In this document: positions 1 through 8,201 of the stretch, in pieces | How the letters are laid out: each line of letters starts with the position of its first letter | Position numbering within the stretch: position 1 is the stretch's first letter | Source: Hyphomonadaceae bacterium UBA5336 | GTDB lineage: Bacteria > Pseudomonadota > Alphaproteobacteria > Caulobacterales > Hyphomonadaceae | Length of the DNA: 64,000 nt | Direction: 5' to 3' | Assembly (NCBI GenBank): GCA_002408125.1 | Contig: DHQO01000001.1 | Location: 1 to 64,000 of the forward strand | Program-made: the position numbers and the translations under genes | The notes under the pieces: generated by a model | Database searches by the model: none | What the model saw: the letters and a program-made list of their open reading frames with translations, nothing else | What the model was told of the DNA's origin: nothing

Positions 1-208
1 AATCCCGACTACGACCTAGGCCCCGGTTTCTACGTCAATTCGTTTCCCTGCGGGCGCGCCGGACGGTTCGGGCGGGCGTCTTCATGGATAAAATGTCAGC
101 ATCCACATGCATTTTCCGCTCTGCATGAGTCTTGCGTGCGGTATATCCACGCTGGATAACAGACCACTTGAAAGCGCTGGGGCGGGCGCAGTGTGGAGGC
201 TTACTACC

Positions 209-1777
209 TTGATCGATCTGACGACGATTCGGCATGTTGCTGATATCCCGCGTGAGCAGGCTCGCCGGCGCGGCGACGATATCGCGTTGCTGTTTGAGGG
301 TCGCACCACCACATATGCCGCTCTCGATACGCGCTCCAACCAGGTCGCCAACGGCCTGCGCACGGCCGGCGCAAAGGTTCAGGACCGTATCGGCTATCTC
401 GGCAAGAACATGGATATCTATTACGAGATCCTGTTCGGCGCGGCCAAGGCCCGCATGGCGATGACCGGCATCAACTGGCGCCTGGCGAAAGAGGAGCTGA
501 AATTCATCATCTGCGACGCCGAGATTACCGTTCTCTTCGTCGGCCAGGATTTTCACTATGTGATCGCCGAGATCATGAATGAGTGCCCGTCCCTGCGGAT
601 GATCATCAGCCTGGACGAATCCTGGGGCGCCTGGCCGGCCTATCGCGACTGGCGTGCCAGCCAGATCGCCATCGATCCGCAACTTCAGGTTCAATCTGAT
701 GACGATGTGGTCCAGCTCTACACGTCGGGCACCACCGGCCTGCCCAAGGGGGTGCAGCTGACCGACGCCAACTATATGGGCCTGTTCGTCCAGGCCGCCG
801 AGCTGGAATGGTCGACCTACAATCCCCGTGAGGCGGTGATGAACGCCATGCCGCTTTTCCATGTGGCCGGCGTGAACATCGGTATCCTTGCCATCCTTCA
901 GGGGGGAAAAACGGTCGTCCTGCGCGACATCGACCCCACCGTGATCCTCGATCTGGTCGAGCAGGAAAAAATCGCCCATGCCTTCTGGGTTCCGGCGGTC
1001 ATCCTGATGCTGACCCAGCAGCCTGGTGTGGAAAACCGCGACTTTTCAAGCCTAAAACAGGTATTTTACGGGGCTTCCCCGATTGCCGAGGAGCTCTTGC
1101 GCAAGGCGGTGAAACTGATGGATGCGCGCTTCACCCAGCTTTACGGCCTCACCGAGACGCTCGGCGCGGCGACTTTCCTGCCGCCGGAAGCCCACGATCC
1201 AGCCTGGGGAAAGCTGCGCTCGTGCGGGGTACCTTATCCCGGCGCCGTGGTGCGCTGTGTCGATCCCGAGGGCAAGGAGGTCCCCACCGGACAGGTCGGC
1301 GAGATCGTCGTGCTCTCCGACTTCGTCATGAAAGGCTACTGGAATCGCCCGGAAGCAACCGAAGAGGCGCTGGAAGGCGGCTTCTTCCACACCGGCGATG
1401 CCGGTTATTTCGACGAGGACGGCTTTCTCTATATCCACGATCGGCTCAAGGACATGATCGTGTCGGGCGGGGAGAATGTTTACCCGGCCGAGGTCGAGAA
1501 CGCGATTTTCGGCTGCCCGGGCGTTGCGGATGTCGCCGTGATCGGGGTGCCGGATGAGACCTGGGGCGAGGCGATCAAGGCCATCGTGGTGCCCCACCCG
1601 GGCGAGGCTCCCTCGCCGGAAGACATCATCACATGGACCAAATCGCGAATTGCCGGGTACAAGGCCCCGAAAAGCGTCGATTTCGCCGATGTCCTGCCAC
1701 GTAACCCGTCGGGCAAGGTGCTCCGCCGCTCCCTGCGTGAGCCCTATTGGGAAGGCGTCGACCGGCAAGTGAGTTGA
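209..1777 (+). CDS. Acyl-CoA synthetase (AMP-dependent ligase)
   Basis: This gene encodes an ANL-superfamily ligase of about 522 residues that would activate a carboxylic acid, probably a fatty acid, to its acyl-CoA through an acyl-adenylate in the cytoplasm. Visible motifs are the P-loop-like YTSGTTGLPKGV (about residue 171), YGLTET (about 311), the hinge/adenylate region around HDRLKDMIVSGGENVYP (about 412-426) and the C-terminal catalytic lysine in NPSGKVLRR (about 500). The reading frame is open back to 107, but homology-like sequence begins near IDLTTIRHVADIP. A TTG at 209 with GGAGG about 10 bases upstream is therefore the preferred start. The exact substrate cannot be told from sequence. 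Confidence 0.85.
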   Translation: MIDLTTIRHVADIPREQARRRGDDIALLFEGRTTTYAALDTRSNQVANGLRTAGAKVQDRIGYLGKNMDIYYEILFGAAKARMAMTGINWRLAKEELKFIICDAEITVLFVGQDFHYVIAEIMNECPSLRMIISLDESWGAWPAYRDWRASQIAIDPQLQVQSDDDVVQLYTSGTTGLPKGVQLTDANYMGLFVQAAELEWSTYNPREAVMNAMPLFHVAGVNIGILAILQGGKTVVLRDIDPTVILDLVEQEKIAHAFWVPAVILMLTQQPGVENRDFSSLKQVFYGASPIAEELLRKAVKLMDARFTQLYGLTETLGAATFLPPEAHDPAWGKLRSCGVPYPGAVVRCVDPEGKEVPTGQVGEIVVLSDFVMKGYWNRPEATEEALEGGFFHTGDAGYFDEDGFLYIHDRLKDMIVSGGENVYPAEVENAIFGCPGVADVAVIGVPDETWGEAIKAIVVPHPGEAPSPEDIITWTKSRIAGYKAPKSVDFADVLPRNPSGKVLRRSLREPYWEGVDRQVS

Positions 1778-1894
1778 GCCGCCCCATGCGCTTTGAGCCC
1801 CGCACCGGATTGGAAGAAATCTGCCGGGTCCAGGTAAGAATTGGGAAAATATAAATTGCTAGTCTTCTCCGGAGATTACGCTTCGGAGGAAACA

Positions 1895-2749
1895 ATGTAC
1901 GATGCGCGCGGCTCTTCCAGTGGGGGGAGCGGGAACTTCCTCTTCGCCATTGTTGCAATTGTCGTGGTCGGCCTGGCTTTCCTGGCGGCCTGGTTCTTCT
2001 CCGGCGAGTCTTCCAATCCGATTGCCCGGAGTGCGTCGATCGAAGACAGCGTGCTGGCCGGGCAGATGTCCTCGCCCGAAGAACAGCGCTTTCTCATGGC
2101 GCTCAGCACGCTGGATTCCAGCGCATATGTCCGCCTCGAGCGCGAATACACCTCCGCCGGCAACCGCGACGACCAGCTCAGGACGGTCGGCGAGGCGGCC
2201 GGCCGTGTGATCATGGACAATGTCGAGCATCTGGCACACATCTCGGCGGACGACATCAACCAGATGCTGGGACTGGCCCTGCGTGAAGTCGGCGAGGCGC
2301 GCCGCGCCAATCACGAGCTTTGCCGCGGCTCGTCCTATGCTGGCGTCGAGAAGATGACCCAGCCGCAGATGGAGCGCTGGCTTGAAGGCCATGGCCTGAG
2401 CCTGGAGGCCGCCTACCAGGACTCGGTTGAATGGCAGGCCAGCCTTTTGGAGATGATCGAGCGGGCCAAGCGCTCGCCCCAGCGCCACGGCAAGATCACG
2501 CGCCAGGACGAGGCGGCCTTTCAGGGCCTGATGATGTCGATGATGAGCGACCCGGCCATCATGCAGCTGGCCATGTCCAATGGCGACACCGCCGCGCTCG
2601 GCAATGTGAATGTCTGCGCGGTGGCCGAAACGCTGCTGCGCGAGGTGCGTGGCCTGCCCGACGGCACCAAGACGCGCGCCTGGGCCTCGCTGTTCGACAC
2701 GCCGGAATTCCACCGGGCCCTGCAACAGGCCCAATTGATGGGCTTTTAG
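1895..2749 (+). CDS. Hypothetical membrane-anchored protein
   Basis: I do not recognise a family for this 284-residue protein. A glycine/serine-rich N-terminus is followed by one strongly hydrophobic segment (about residues 15-36, FLFAIVAIVVVGLAFLAAWF). The rest is hydrophilic and largely helical, so the product is probably a single-pass membrane protein with its bulk in the periplasm or cytoplasm. The ATG at 1895 is preferred over the upstream in-frame start at 1841 because GGAGGA lies 6 bases before it. It sits between a ligase and a convergent isomerase gene, so context gives no functional clue. Confidence 0.7.
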   Translation: MYDARGSSSGGSGNFLFAIVAIVVVGLAFLAAWFFSGESSNPIARSASIEDSVLAGQMSSPEEQRFLMALSTLDSSAYVRLEREYTSAGNRDDQLRTVGEAAGRVIMDNVEHLAHISADDINQMLGLALREVGEARRANHELCRGSSYAGVEKMTQPQMERWLEGHGLSLEAAYQDSVEWQASLLEMIERAKRSPQRHGKITRQDEAAFQGLMMSMMSDPAIMQLAMSNGDTAALGNVNVCAVAETLLREVRGLPDGTKTRAWASLFDTPEFHRALQQAQLMGF

Positions 2750-2753
2750 GGGG

Positions 2754-3398
2754 CTACCGGCGGGCCACGCCGAGCGTTTCCAGCCGCCATTCCAGGAGGT
2801 CGATCCGGTCCTGGCCGAAGAACACCTCGCCATCCAGCACCATGGTCGGCACGCCCCAGTGCGCCCTGTCGAGTTCGGCCTGGGCGGCCTCGATCTCACC
2901 GACAATGCGCGCTTCCCCGGCGCTTGCGCGCGCGTCCAGATCGGCGAGGTCAAGCCCGGCGCGCGCCGCGGCCTCGGCCAGCAGCGTGCCCTCGGTCCAG
3001 GGCTGGCCGGACCAGATCAGCGTCGATACCTCGTCGAGAAAGGCCCAGCCGGTTGCATCGCCGGCCTCGCAGGCCAGCACGCCGAGATTGCTCAGCCGGT
3101 AGATATGCGGTTGCTCGGCGGCGATTTCGCGCGTCGCCATGTTCATCACCACCGGGTCGGGGTTGGGCGGTGCCATGGACAGGTCGTGATATTGCGACAG
3201 CCGGAAGATGTCGCGCATGAGATAGGGCGTCCATTGCGGCGCGATCTTCTGGAAGAAATCCGGCGTGCGAATCGCGATCGGATAAACCACGCGCGGGCGC
3301 ACGCGCACGTCCCATCGCTCGGGCATGGTACGCAGGCGCCGGGTCGCCAGAAACGAATAGGGCGATCTGAACGACCAATAAACGTCGACTGTTTTCAT
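2754..3398 (-). CDS. 2-hydroxychromene-2-carboxylate isomerase family (DsbA fold)
   Basis: This 214-residue protein has a thioredoxin/DsbA-like fold of the HCCA isomerase / kappa-class GST type. The N-terminus reads VDVYWSFRSPYSFLA, where SPYSF is the active-site motif of the family with serine in place of the DsbA CxxC. The C-terminal part carries the cis-proline-type GVPTMVLDGEVFFGQDR motif. The family isomerises aromatic degradation intermediates with glutathione, but the substrate here is unknown. The start at MKTVDVYW (3398) is chosen because the open frame upstream has no family-like sequence. It is divergent from the esterase gene that follows. Confidence 0.82.
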   Translation of the reverse strand: MKTVDVYWSFRSPYSFLATRRLRTMPERWDVRVRPRVVYPIAIRTPDFFQKIAPQWTPYLMRDIFRLSQYHDLSMAPPNPDPVVMNMATREIAAEQPHIYRLSNLGVLACEAGDATGWAFLDEVSTLIWSGQPWTEGTLLAEAAARAGLDLADLDARASAGEARIVGEIEAAQAELDRAHWGVPTMVLDGEVFFGQDRIDLLEWRLETLGVARR

Positions 3399-3444
3399 TT
3401 TTACGCTCTTGGCCTCCCCGCCATACGGGGCCATCTTCAGCCCC

Positions 3445-4428
3445 ATGATTGAGAAGACGATCCGCGCTTTCCTGGAGCAGGTCAAATTTCCGGAGATCAA
3501 TGTCCCGGATTTTTCGAACCTGGACTGGGCGCAGTCGACAGAGCGCCTGCGCCAGAGCTTTTATCGCGCCAGCCGTGCGATGGAGACCGATGCGCCCATG
3601 CTCGCGGAAATCTCCAATATTCCTGTGGAGGGCGCTGACGGAACGCTGAAGGCGCGGCTCTATGTGCCGCTGGCCGCCGGCATCGGGCCGGGTCCGGCGA
3701 TTGTCTTCTTCCATGGCGGGGGCTTTGTGCTCGGCGACCTGGAAACCTATGACATGATCTGCCGGCGGCTTGCCCATGGATCGCGCTGCCGGGTGGTCTC
3801 GATCGATTATCGCCTTGCGCCCGAGCACCGCTTCCCCACCGCCCACCGCGATGCCGAGGCGGCCTGGACCTGGCTGATCGGCCATGCCGACCATCTCAAG
3901 CTCGATCCGGAGAACATGGCCGTGGCGGGCGACAGTGCCGGGGGAAATCTCGCCACATTCATCTGCCAGGAGATGAACCGCCAGAACGGGCCGATGCCGG
4001 CTTTCCAGCTCCTCTTGTATCCGCTGGTGCAGTTTGTCGATATTCGCGCGACAAAGCTGAATTTCCAGGAGGGCGGCTTCTTCATCTCGCCCAACCTGTT
4101 CGACTATTTCCGCGATGCCTATATCGAGCATGAGACAGACCGGATGGACCCGCGCGTCTCGCCCCTGTTCGCCCCGGAAGAAGATCTCCGCGGGCTGCCG
4201 CCAGCGCATTTCGTCCTGTGTGGCTGGGATCCCCTGCGCCATGAGGGCCGGGCCTATGCCGACAAACTGGCGAGCTACGGTGTGCCGGTGACAATCCGCG
4301 AGCATCCCGGCATGGTACATGGCTTCATGAACCTGACGGCGATCTCTCACCCCGTGCGTGAGGCCATACATGATTGTGGTGTGGTCGTCGGGCGGGCGCT
4401 TGGCGCGCTCGGTCCGACCGAATCGTAA
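3445..4428 (+). CDS. Alpha/beta-hydrolase, hormone-sensitive-lipase (HSL) family esterase
   Basis: This 327-residue serine hydrolase shows the HSL-family oxyanion motif FHGGGF (about residue 88), the nucleophile elbow GDSAGG (about 162), the acid region in CGWDPLRHEG (about 260) and the catalytic histidine in GMVHGF (about 292). It would hydrolyse short- to medium-chain esters in the cytoplasm, and no signal peptide is seen. The start MIEKTIRAFLEQ at 3445 is chosen because the preceding codons overlap the promoter region of the divergent isomerase gene. No strong ribosome binding site is visible. Confidence 0.87.
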   Translation: MIEKTIRAFLEQVKFPEINVPDFSNLDWAQSTERLRQSFYRASRAMETDAPMLAEISNIPVEGADGTLKARLYVPLAAGIGPGPAIVFFHGGGFVLGDLETYDMICRRLAHGSRCRVVSIDYRLAPEHRFPTAHRDAEAAWTWLIGHADHLKLDPENMAVAGDSAGGNLATFICQEMNRQNGPMPAFQLLLYPLVQFVDIRATKLNFQEGGFFISPNLFDYFRDAYIEHETDRMDPRVSPLFAPEEDLRGLPPAHFVLCGWDPLRHEGRAYADKLASYGVPVTIREHPGMVHGFMNLTAISHPVREAIHDCGVVVGRALGALGPTES

Positions 4429-4444
4429 GAATCACACCAGCCGG

Positions 4445-4717
4445 TCATTGACGCGGCGGCACGCTGGCCTTCAGGCTGAGTGCATGCAGACCGGTTTCAA
4501 ATTCGTCGCGGAGCACCATATGGATCGTGCGCTGGATCTGGACCCGGCTCAATCCGTCGAATGCCTCGGATTCGATGGTGACGTTGAAATGGGTCTCTCC
4601 TTCCGGCGCGGCACCCGCATGGCCGGCATGGCGCGCGGAATCGTCTGTTACTTCGAGGCGAACCGGGGTAAACGCCTCTTCGAGTTTTTTACGAATCCTT
4701 ACCGTTCTGCTTGTCAA
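4445..4717 (-). CDS. BolA family protein
   Basis: This 90-residue protein has the BolA arrangement: helix, strand, helix, then the conserved HFNVTIES-type strand and the C-terminal helix with SRVQIQRTIHMVL ending in HALSLKA. BolA proteins pair with monothiol glutaredoxins and act in iron-sulfur trafficking or transcriptional control. It is divergently transcribed from a J-domain protein gene, an arrangement I associate with alphaproteobacteria (recall, not checked). The family call is firm; which BolA paralogue it is remains open. Confidence 0.85.
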   Translation of the reverse strand: MTSRTVRIRKKLEEAFTPVRLEVTDDSARHAGHAGAAPEGETHFNVTIESEAFDGLSRVQIQRTIHMVLRDEFETGLHALSLKASVPPRQ

Positions 4718-4746
4718 TTCTGGTCACCTCGCATTGCGCCGCTAAT

Positions 4747-5376
4747 ATGACTGCCATGGATGACGCTTTTCCATACCGGGTCAAATTCCGCGACATTCGC
4801 GTCAAGCCGCCGGCTGACGATGTTTCGCGCGAAAAGGCAACCAAAACTCGCGTGTGCGAGCACAAATCCTGCGATCTCGCCGGCGAGTACAAGGCGCCCA
4901 AGCGCAATGCGCGCGGCTATCACTGGTTCTGTCAGCGTCATGCCGGGGAATACAATCGCAGCTTCAACTTCTTCGACAATCTCACCGAAGGTGAGATCAA
5001 GGCATTCGAGGAAGCAGCGCGCTATGGTCACAAGAAGACCTGGAAGTTCGGCAGCGGTCCGACCGGTGGCAAGAAGGCGGCATACATGCATGACCGCCGT
5101 CGCTGGCGTGGCCGGGAAATTTTCGAGGATGGTGTTTCCAGCGCTCCCCGCGAGATGAACCGCGGCCGCACGCGCCTGCAGGTCCGCGCGCTGAACGAGC
5201 TCGATCTTGCCGCCGATGCCACGCCGGAACAGATCCGCGAGCGCTACAGCGACTATGTCCGCCGTTTCCACCCGGACTCCAATCAGGGCGACCGGTCCAG
5301 CGAGCACAAGCTGCAACGCGTCCTGCGCGCCGGCAAGGCACTCAAGGCCGCGGGTCTGATGAAGGCGAAGCGCTAG
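4747..5376 (+). CDS. J-domain (DnaJ-like) molecular chaperone
   Basis: About 209 residues. The C-terminal third is a J domain: ALNELDLAADATPEQIRERY, then the HPD motif in RRFHPDSNQGD, then a closing helix. The N-terminal two thirds contains CEHKSCDL and HWFCQRHA, which may bind a metal. J domains stimulate DnaK-type Hsp70 ATPases. An ATG at 4756 is an equally possible start, and no clear Shine-Dalgarno separates them. This is the last host gene before the putative mobile element. Confidence 0.82.
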   Translation: MTAMDDAFPYRVKFRDIRVKPPADDVSREKATKTRVCEHKSCDLAGEYKAPKRNARGYHWFCQRHAGEYNRSFNFFDNLTEGEIKAFEEAARYGHKKTWKFGSGPTGGKKAAYMHDRRRWRGREIFEDGVSSAPREMNRGRTRLQVRALNELDLAADATPEQIRERYSDYVRRFHPDSNQGDRSSEHKLQRVLRAGKALKAAGLMKAKR

Positions 5377-5411
5377 GCCAGCCTGTTCCCGCATAACTTG
5401 GCCGATATCAG

Positions 5412-5455
5412 CCTCATTGTGAGCGGAGACGAACCATTCGGCGTGAGCCTGTCGT
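5412..5455 (+). repeat. Dispersed intergenic repeat, half copy
   Basis: The segment beginning CCTCATTGTGAGCGGAGACG closely matches the reverse complement of 29421-29447 (CCTCATGGTGAGCGGAGACG...). Two unrelated intergenic regions in this window thus share it. It is non-coding and looks like a host dispersed palindromic element. Confidence 0.6.
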
Positions 5456-5474
5456 AAACCGTGCCACTCCGCCT

Positions 5475-5553
5475 CCCCCGCGAAAGCGGAGTCAATGGAC
5501 CGGCGCATACTCAAGTTTGAAACATCAGCTCCTGGATCCCCGCTTTCGCGGGG
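5475..5553. repeat. Host GC-rich palindromic repeat, left part of insertion target
   Basis: Two arms, CCCCGCGAAAGCGG (about 5476-5489) and CCGCTTTCGCGGGG (about 5540-5553), are inverted with respect to each other across about 50 bases. The second arm ends exactly where the putative element begins. Its expected continuation (GATG...) is found instead at 18841 on the far side of the element. Together they read as one interrupted host palindrome. Confidence 0.65.
5538..5553. repeat. Putative target-site duplication, left copy
   Basis: CCCCGCTTTCGCGGGG occurs here and in the same orientation at 18826-18841. The exact length is ambiguous by a few bases because the terminal inverted repeat also starts with Gs, so 14-16 bp is the defensible range. 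Confidence 0.7.
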
Positions 5554-5569
5554 GGGTATAGTTATTTCC
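5554..5569 (+). repeat. Terminal inverted repeat, left end
   Basis: GGGTATAGTTATTTCC matches the reverse complement of 18810-18825 at 14 of 16 positions, with mismatches at positions 10 and 13. Similarity stops abruptly after this. The repeat is short for a casposon terminus. Confidence 0.65.
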
Positions 5570-5608
5570 GCTGGAAATTATTCGGTTGCTGGATGTTGGG
5601 TACAGACT

Positions 5609-6706
5609 TCACTTGGTTAACTCTCCCACCAACCGTCTCGCAAACTCCGTCCCCAGCCTAACCACACCATCAGACTGCAGCAGGAAGTCTGCCCCTGAGA
5701 ACGTCTCCTCGCGAACAAGCTGTAACACAACGCGATCCACCTTAGGCCGCTGCGGTTCCATGAGATCTATCGCGTATCCTGGACGTGGCGGGCCGTAGCT
5801 GGAGCGGCTGCGGGTATGGACCACACCCAGCATTGGGTCATATCCGTCTGCTATGGCCTGGATTTGTGTCCGTGCTAGCAAGACTGTGTAGGCATAGTTC
5901 AACATCGCGTTGACGGGATGGGTTGCGAAGATATTTGCGCCGCCGCGATTGCGTACTGCAAGTGAACCGCGTGAATAGAATTGGTGCCACTCATCCGGGA
6001 TGGGATGATGCTTGCTGGGCCGCCATTTGAGGTCAAGGGCTCGCCAGGACTTGAAGTAAACGCTGGCTGATTGGGCTTCGATGCCGAGAAGAGTTTTCAA
6101 AGCCGCTGGCGGATCTGAACGGAGACGGTCCAGGTAGACACTGATTTTGTCCTCAGCGGCATCGCGCTCGCGAGATTCCGGGAGATAGCCCCGCAATGTA
6201 TCAAGCGAGTTCTCCAGCTTCGTGATCATCAGCGGCAGGTAGAATGCGAGCTTCTCAGTTTCACATTCCCTAGCCCGCATTTGCCACGCGAGCTTCTCCG
6301 AGTCGGCGGCCTGTCCGCCAGATGTAAGCAGGGAGAGGAATTGCCCATTCCATTTCACGCGGATGAGCGGCACTTGCTGTTCGGCAAGCCAGTCCATGGC
6401 GTCGAGCGTAATGGAGCCCGAGCCGTCGAGCAGGACAATGCGCGGCGGGATATCGAGACTGCCTTTGAAGTATTCGAATTGCCGCTTTGGGCTGGGATAA
6501 TGGGTGTTGCCATCGCGAATGATGAGACGGCCTTTGTCCACCCGCATGGAAAGTCCGTGGCCGGTCAGAATGAGTGGAGTTTTTTCGCGTTCGCGGCGCT
6601 TGCGGTTTGGTCTCGCGTTATCGTGTTGCGCAAGCCAGTATCGGCAACGGTCAGCCCAAATTTCTGTCGCTTCATCAATATCAGATTGTGCCGTAACCTG
6701 GGACAT
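5609..6706 (-). CDS. Stand-alone Cas1 (casposase-like integrase)
   Basis: This 365-residue Cas1-family endonuclease/integrase is unaccompanied by cas2 and lies just inside the left terminus. The N-terminal beta domain is visible (LILTGHGLSMRV, about 45-56; RIVLLDGSGSIT, about 89-100). The helical catalytic domain has the expected metal-binding residues: Glu210 in LLGIEAQSASVYF, His297 in GVVHTRS, and Asp314/Glu317 in YAIDLMEPQRP. Casposases use this site to integrate element ends and create ~14-15 bp target duplications. An extra ~40-residue basic N-terminal extension precedes the Cas1 core. It starts 3 bases after the stop of the 252-residue gene, so the two probably form one transcript. It differs strongly in sequence from the CRISPR cas1 at 14212-15120. 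Confidence 0.88.
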   Translation of the reverse strand: MSQVTAQSDIDEATEIWADRCRYWLAQHDNARPNRKRREREKTPLILTGHGLSMRVDKGRLIIRDGNTHYPSPKRQFEYFKGSLDIPPRIVLLDGSGSITLDAMDWLAEQQVPLIRVKWNGQFLSLLTSGGQAADSEKLAWQMRARECETEKLAFYLPLMITKLENSLDTLRGYLPESRERDAAEDKISVYLDRLRSDPPAALKTLLGIEAQSASVYFKSWRALDLKWRPSKHHPIPDEWHQFYSRGSLAVRNRGGANIFATHPVNAMLNYAYTVLLARTQIQAIADGYDPMLGVVHTRSRSSYGPPRPGYAIDLMEPQRPKVDRVVLQLVREETFSGADFLLQSDGVVRLGTEFARRLVGELTK

Positions 6707-6709
6707 TAT

Positions 6710-7468
6710 CTAAACCCGCGAACCAACAAAAAGCCTATCAAAATCAGGGCCAAATATCTCACACCAAATTGGAGAGGTGATAGTAAAAACTCCAACCATC
6801 AATGCCTGCCAATCGGGGCTATTTGAAACGTTTCTTAGAATACCAAACAGGTCAGACAATAGATCATCTGCGAGTTTGCGTACGTTATGATCCTGCATGT
6901 TCGCTGGCAGCAAACTGAAGAGCATTTGGTCAAAGTAACCTTGGAAAAAGTTGGGAACACCAGGATTTTCGCTCGTGCCAGTGAGTGCGGATGACACCAA
7001 TTGCAGCAAGTCTTCATCAGTGGGCACAATTCCTGTGTTTCGGAGAACAGGAGAGATCTCTGTGACTCGCCGCAAATCTCTTATGGTTGGGTTTGCGTTT
7101 GAATTGATGCCAATGAAATTTCGCCATCCCATGCGCGTCATACGTTTGAGACTTCGAGTGCACTCGCTAGCCAGATCATCCCGAATTTTATCCAGGTCTA
7201 CAGGGTAGCCCGCAACTCCAAGCCCAACCCTGAGCTGCGCGGCACGCGTTGCTCCAAGAGATTCCAATCGCAGGATTTCACAAGCCGCCTTGAGCGTTTG
7301 CTCCCCGTAAGACCAGTCGGGTGGAAGACCACGCTTGCGGCCTTTGGCATTGGCTCCCCGGATCAAATCCTTGTTGATCCAGCTTTCAAACTTTGCCTCG
7401 CTTGGCGCGCTCACGCCACGTCGCATGGCCTCAGATTCCAAGTTTGCGAGTAGAGCTCGTTTCTGCAA
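6710..7468 (-). CDS. Hypothetical protein co-transcribed with the casposase-like Cas1
   Basis: I do not recognise a named family for this protein of about 252 residues. The N-terminal ~75 residues (around KFESWINKDLIRGA and then PPDWSYGEQTLKAA) resemble the wing and recognition layout of MerR/AlpA-like winged helices, which is inference only. The remainder is helical without an enzyme motif I know. The gene is clearly poorer in G+C than the flanking chromosome. The start is a TTG at 7468, because the helix-turn-helix-like region would be truncated from the next ATG (7426). The 3-base gap to cas1 suggests a dedicated partner, such as a regulator or end-binding factor. Confidence 0.7.
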   Translation of the reverse strand: MQKRALLANLESEAMRRGVSAPSEAKFESWINKDLIRGANAKGRKRGLPPDWSYGEQTLKAACEILRLESLGATRAAQLRVGLGVAGYPVDLDKIRDDLASECTRSLKRMTRMGWRNFIGINSNANPTIRDLRRVTEISPVLRNTGIVPTDEDLLQLVSSALTGTSENPGVPNFFQGYFDQMLFSLLPANMQDHNVRKLADDLLSDLFGILRNVSNSPDWQALMVGVFTITSPIWCEIFGPDFDRLFVGSRV

Positions 7469-7482
7469 TGCGGATGTCCCAG

Positions 7483-7554
7483 TTTACAACTCCTACGCAA
7501 ATCGGACGCAAGGCGCGAGCCATCCAACTTTAGGACTCCTACGCAGATTGGATG
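7483..7554. promoter_or_regulatory. Pair of 26-bp direct repeats in divergent promoter region
   Basis: TTTA-2-ACTCCTACGCA-1-AT-1-GGA-1-G occurs at 7483-7508 and 7529-7554, 46 bases apart start to start, with 21 of 26 positions identical. They sit between the leftward cas1 operon and the rightward HTH-HNH-polymerase operon. That is where an operator for an element-encoded DNA-binding protein, or a replication iteron, would be expected. Confidence 0.5.
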
Positions 7555-7610
7555 AGCCGGAATTCAATGTCGGCCATTTCAGGCGGTGAACATGCCACCT
7601 GGAGACCCAA

Positions 7611-8189
7611 TTGCCCCGCAAGCGCGATTACAAAGCTGAGTATGCCCGCCGCAAGGCTCGGGGGCGGGCGAGGGGGTTGTCGCTGTCTCAGATACGCGGC
7701 CATCCCAAGGCGGGCGAAACTTATGCTAGCGGGAAACCATCGACACCTGCCAGAACCGATGAGTTGGAAGCTGCGGTCAAGCTGATCCGCAGAGGCGGGT
7801 CTCTCAAGCATGCGGCCAAGGAAACCGGCACCTCGCAGGAACGGTTAAGCCGGTATTTGAAAGGCAACCGCCTTGCCGAATATTCTGGCGGCAAATGGGT
7901 GATGTCCGATAAACGCCCGCGCGATGTGCCGTTCCTTAAGGGCTCCAGGCAGATCAAGCTGACCGTTCCGGACTTCGACAATGCCAGTCTTGTCGGCAGC
8001 TATTTCAACCATGTGAAATGGTTTCTCTACACCGCTGATCCAGCCCATCTCGCCCCAGTCAAAGGCCTGGGTATCAGAGATATACAGGGCCGATTTCATT
8101 CCTTCGAGACCGATCCAAACACCCTCTTCATGTGGGCGGCGAAAGACGATCCGCCGTTCCATGAAATCTATCAGATCGTCAGCAACTAA
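7611..8189 (+). CDS. Helix-turn-helix DNA-binding protein of the casposon module
   Basis: A 192-residue protein with a strongly basic N-terminus (PRKRDYKAEYARRKARGRAR), then a helix-turn-helix at about residues 50-85 (ELEAAVKLIRRGGSLKHAAK, TGTSQERLSRYLKG). A C-terminal ~100 residues of unknown fold follows. It is the first gene of a three-gene operon (12-base gap to the HNH gene). HTH proteins are recurrent companions of Cas1 and PolB in casposons. A role in regulation or end binding is inferred, not shown. Confidence 0.75.
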   Translation: MPRKRDYKAEYARRKARGRARGLSLSQIRGHPKAGETYASGKPSTPARTDELEAAVKLIRRGGSLKHAAKETGTSQERLSRYLKGNRLAEYSGGKWVMSDKRPRDVPFLKGSRQIKLTVPDFDNASLVGSYFNHVKWFLYTADPAHLAPVKGLGIRDIQGRFHSFETDPNTLFMWAAKDDPPFHEIYQIVSN

Positions 8190-8201
8190 TGGTATTTTGA
8201 A

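Noticed and set aside
1..168. Open frame from the window edge on the plus strand, possibly the end of an upstream gene
   Set aside because: It is short, with no recognisable motif and a low-complexity end; coding cannot be supported.
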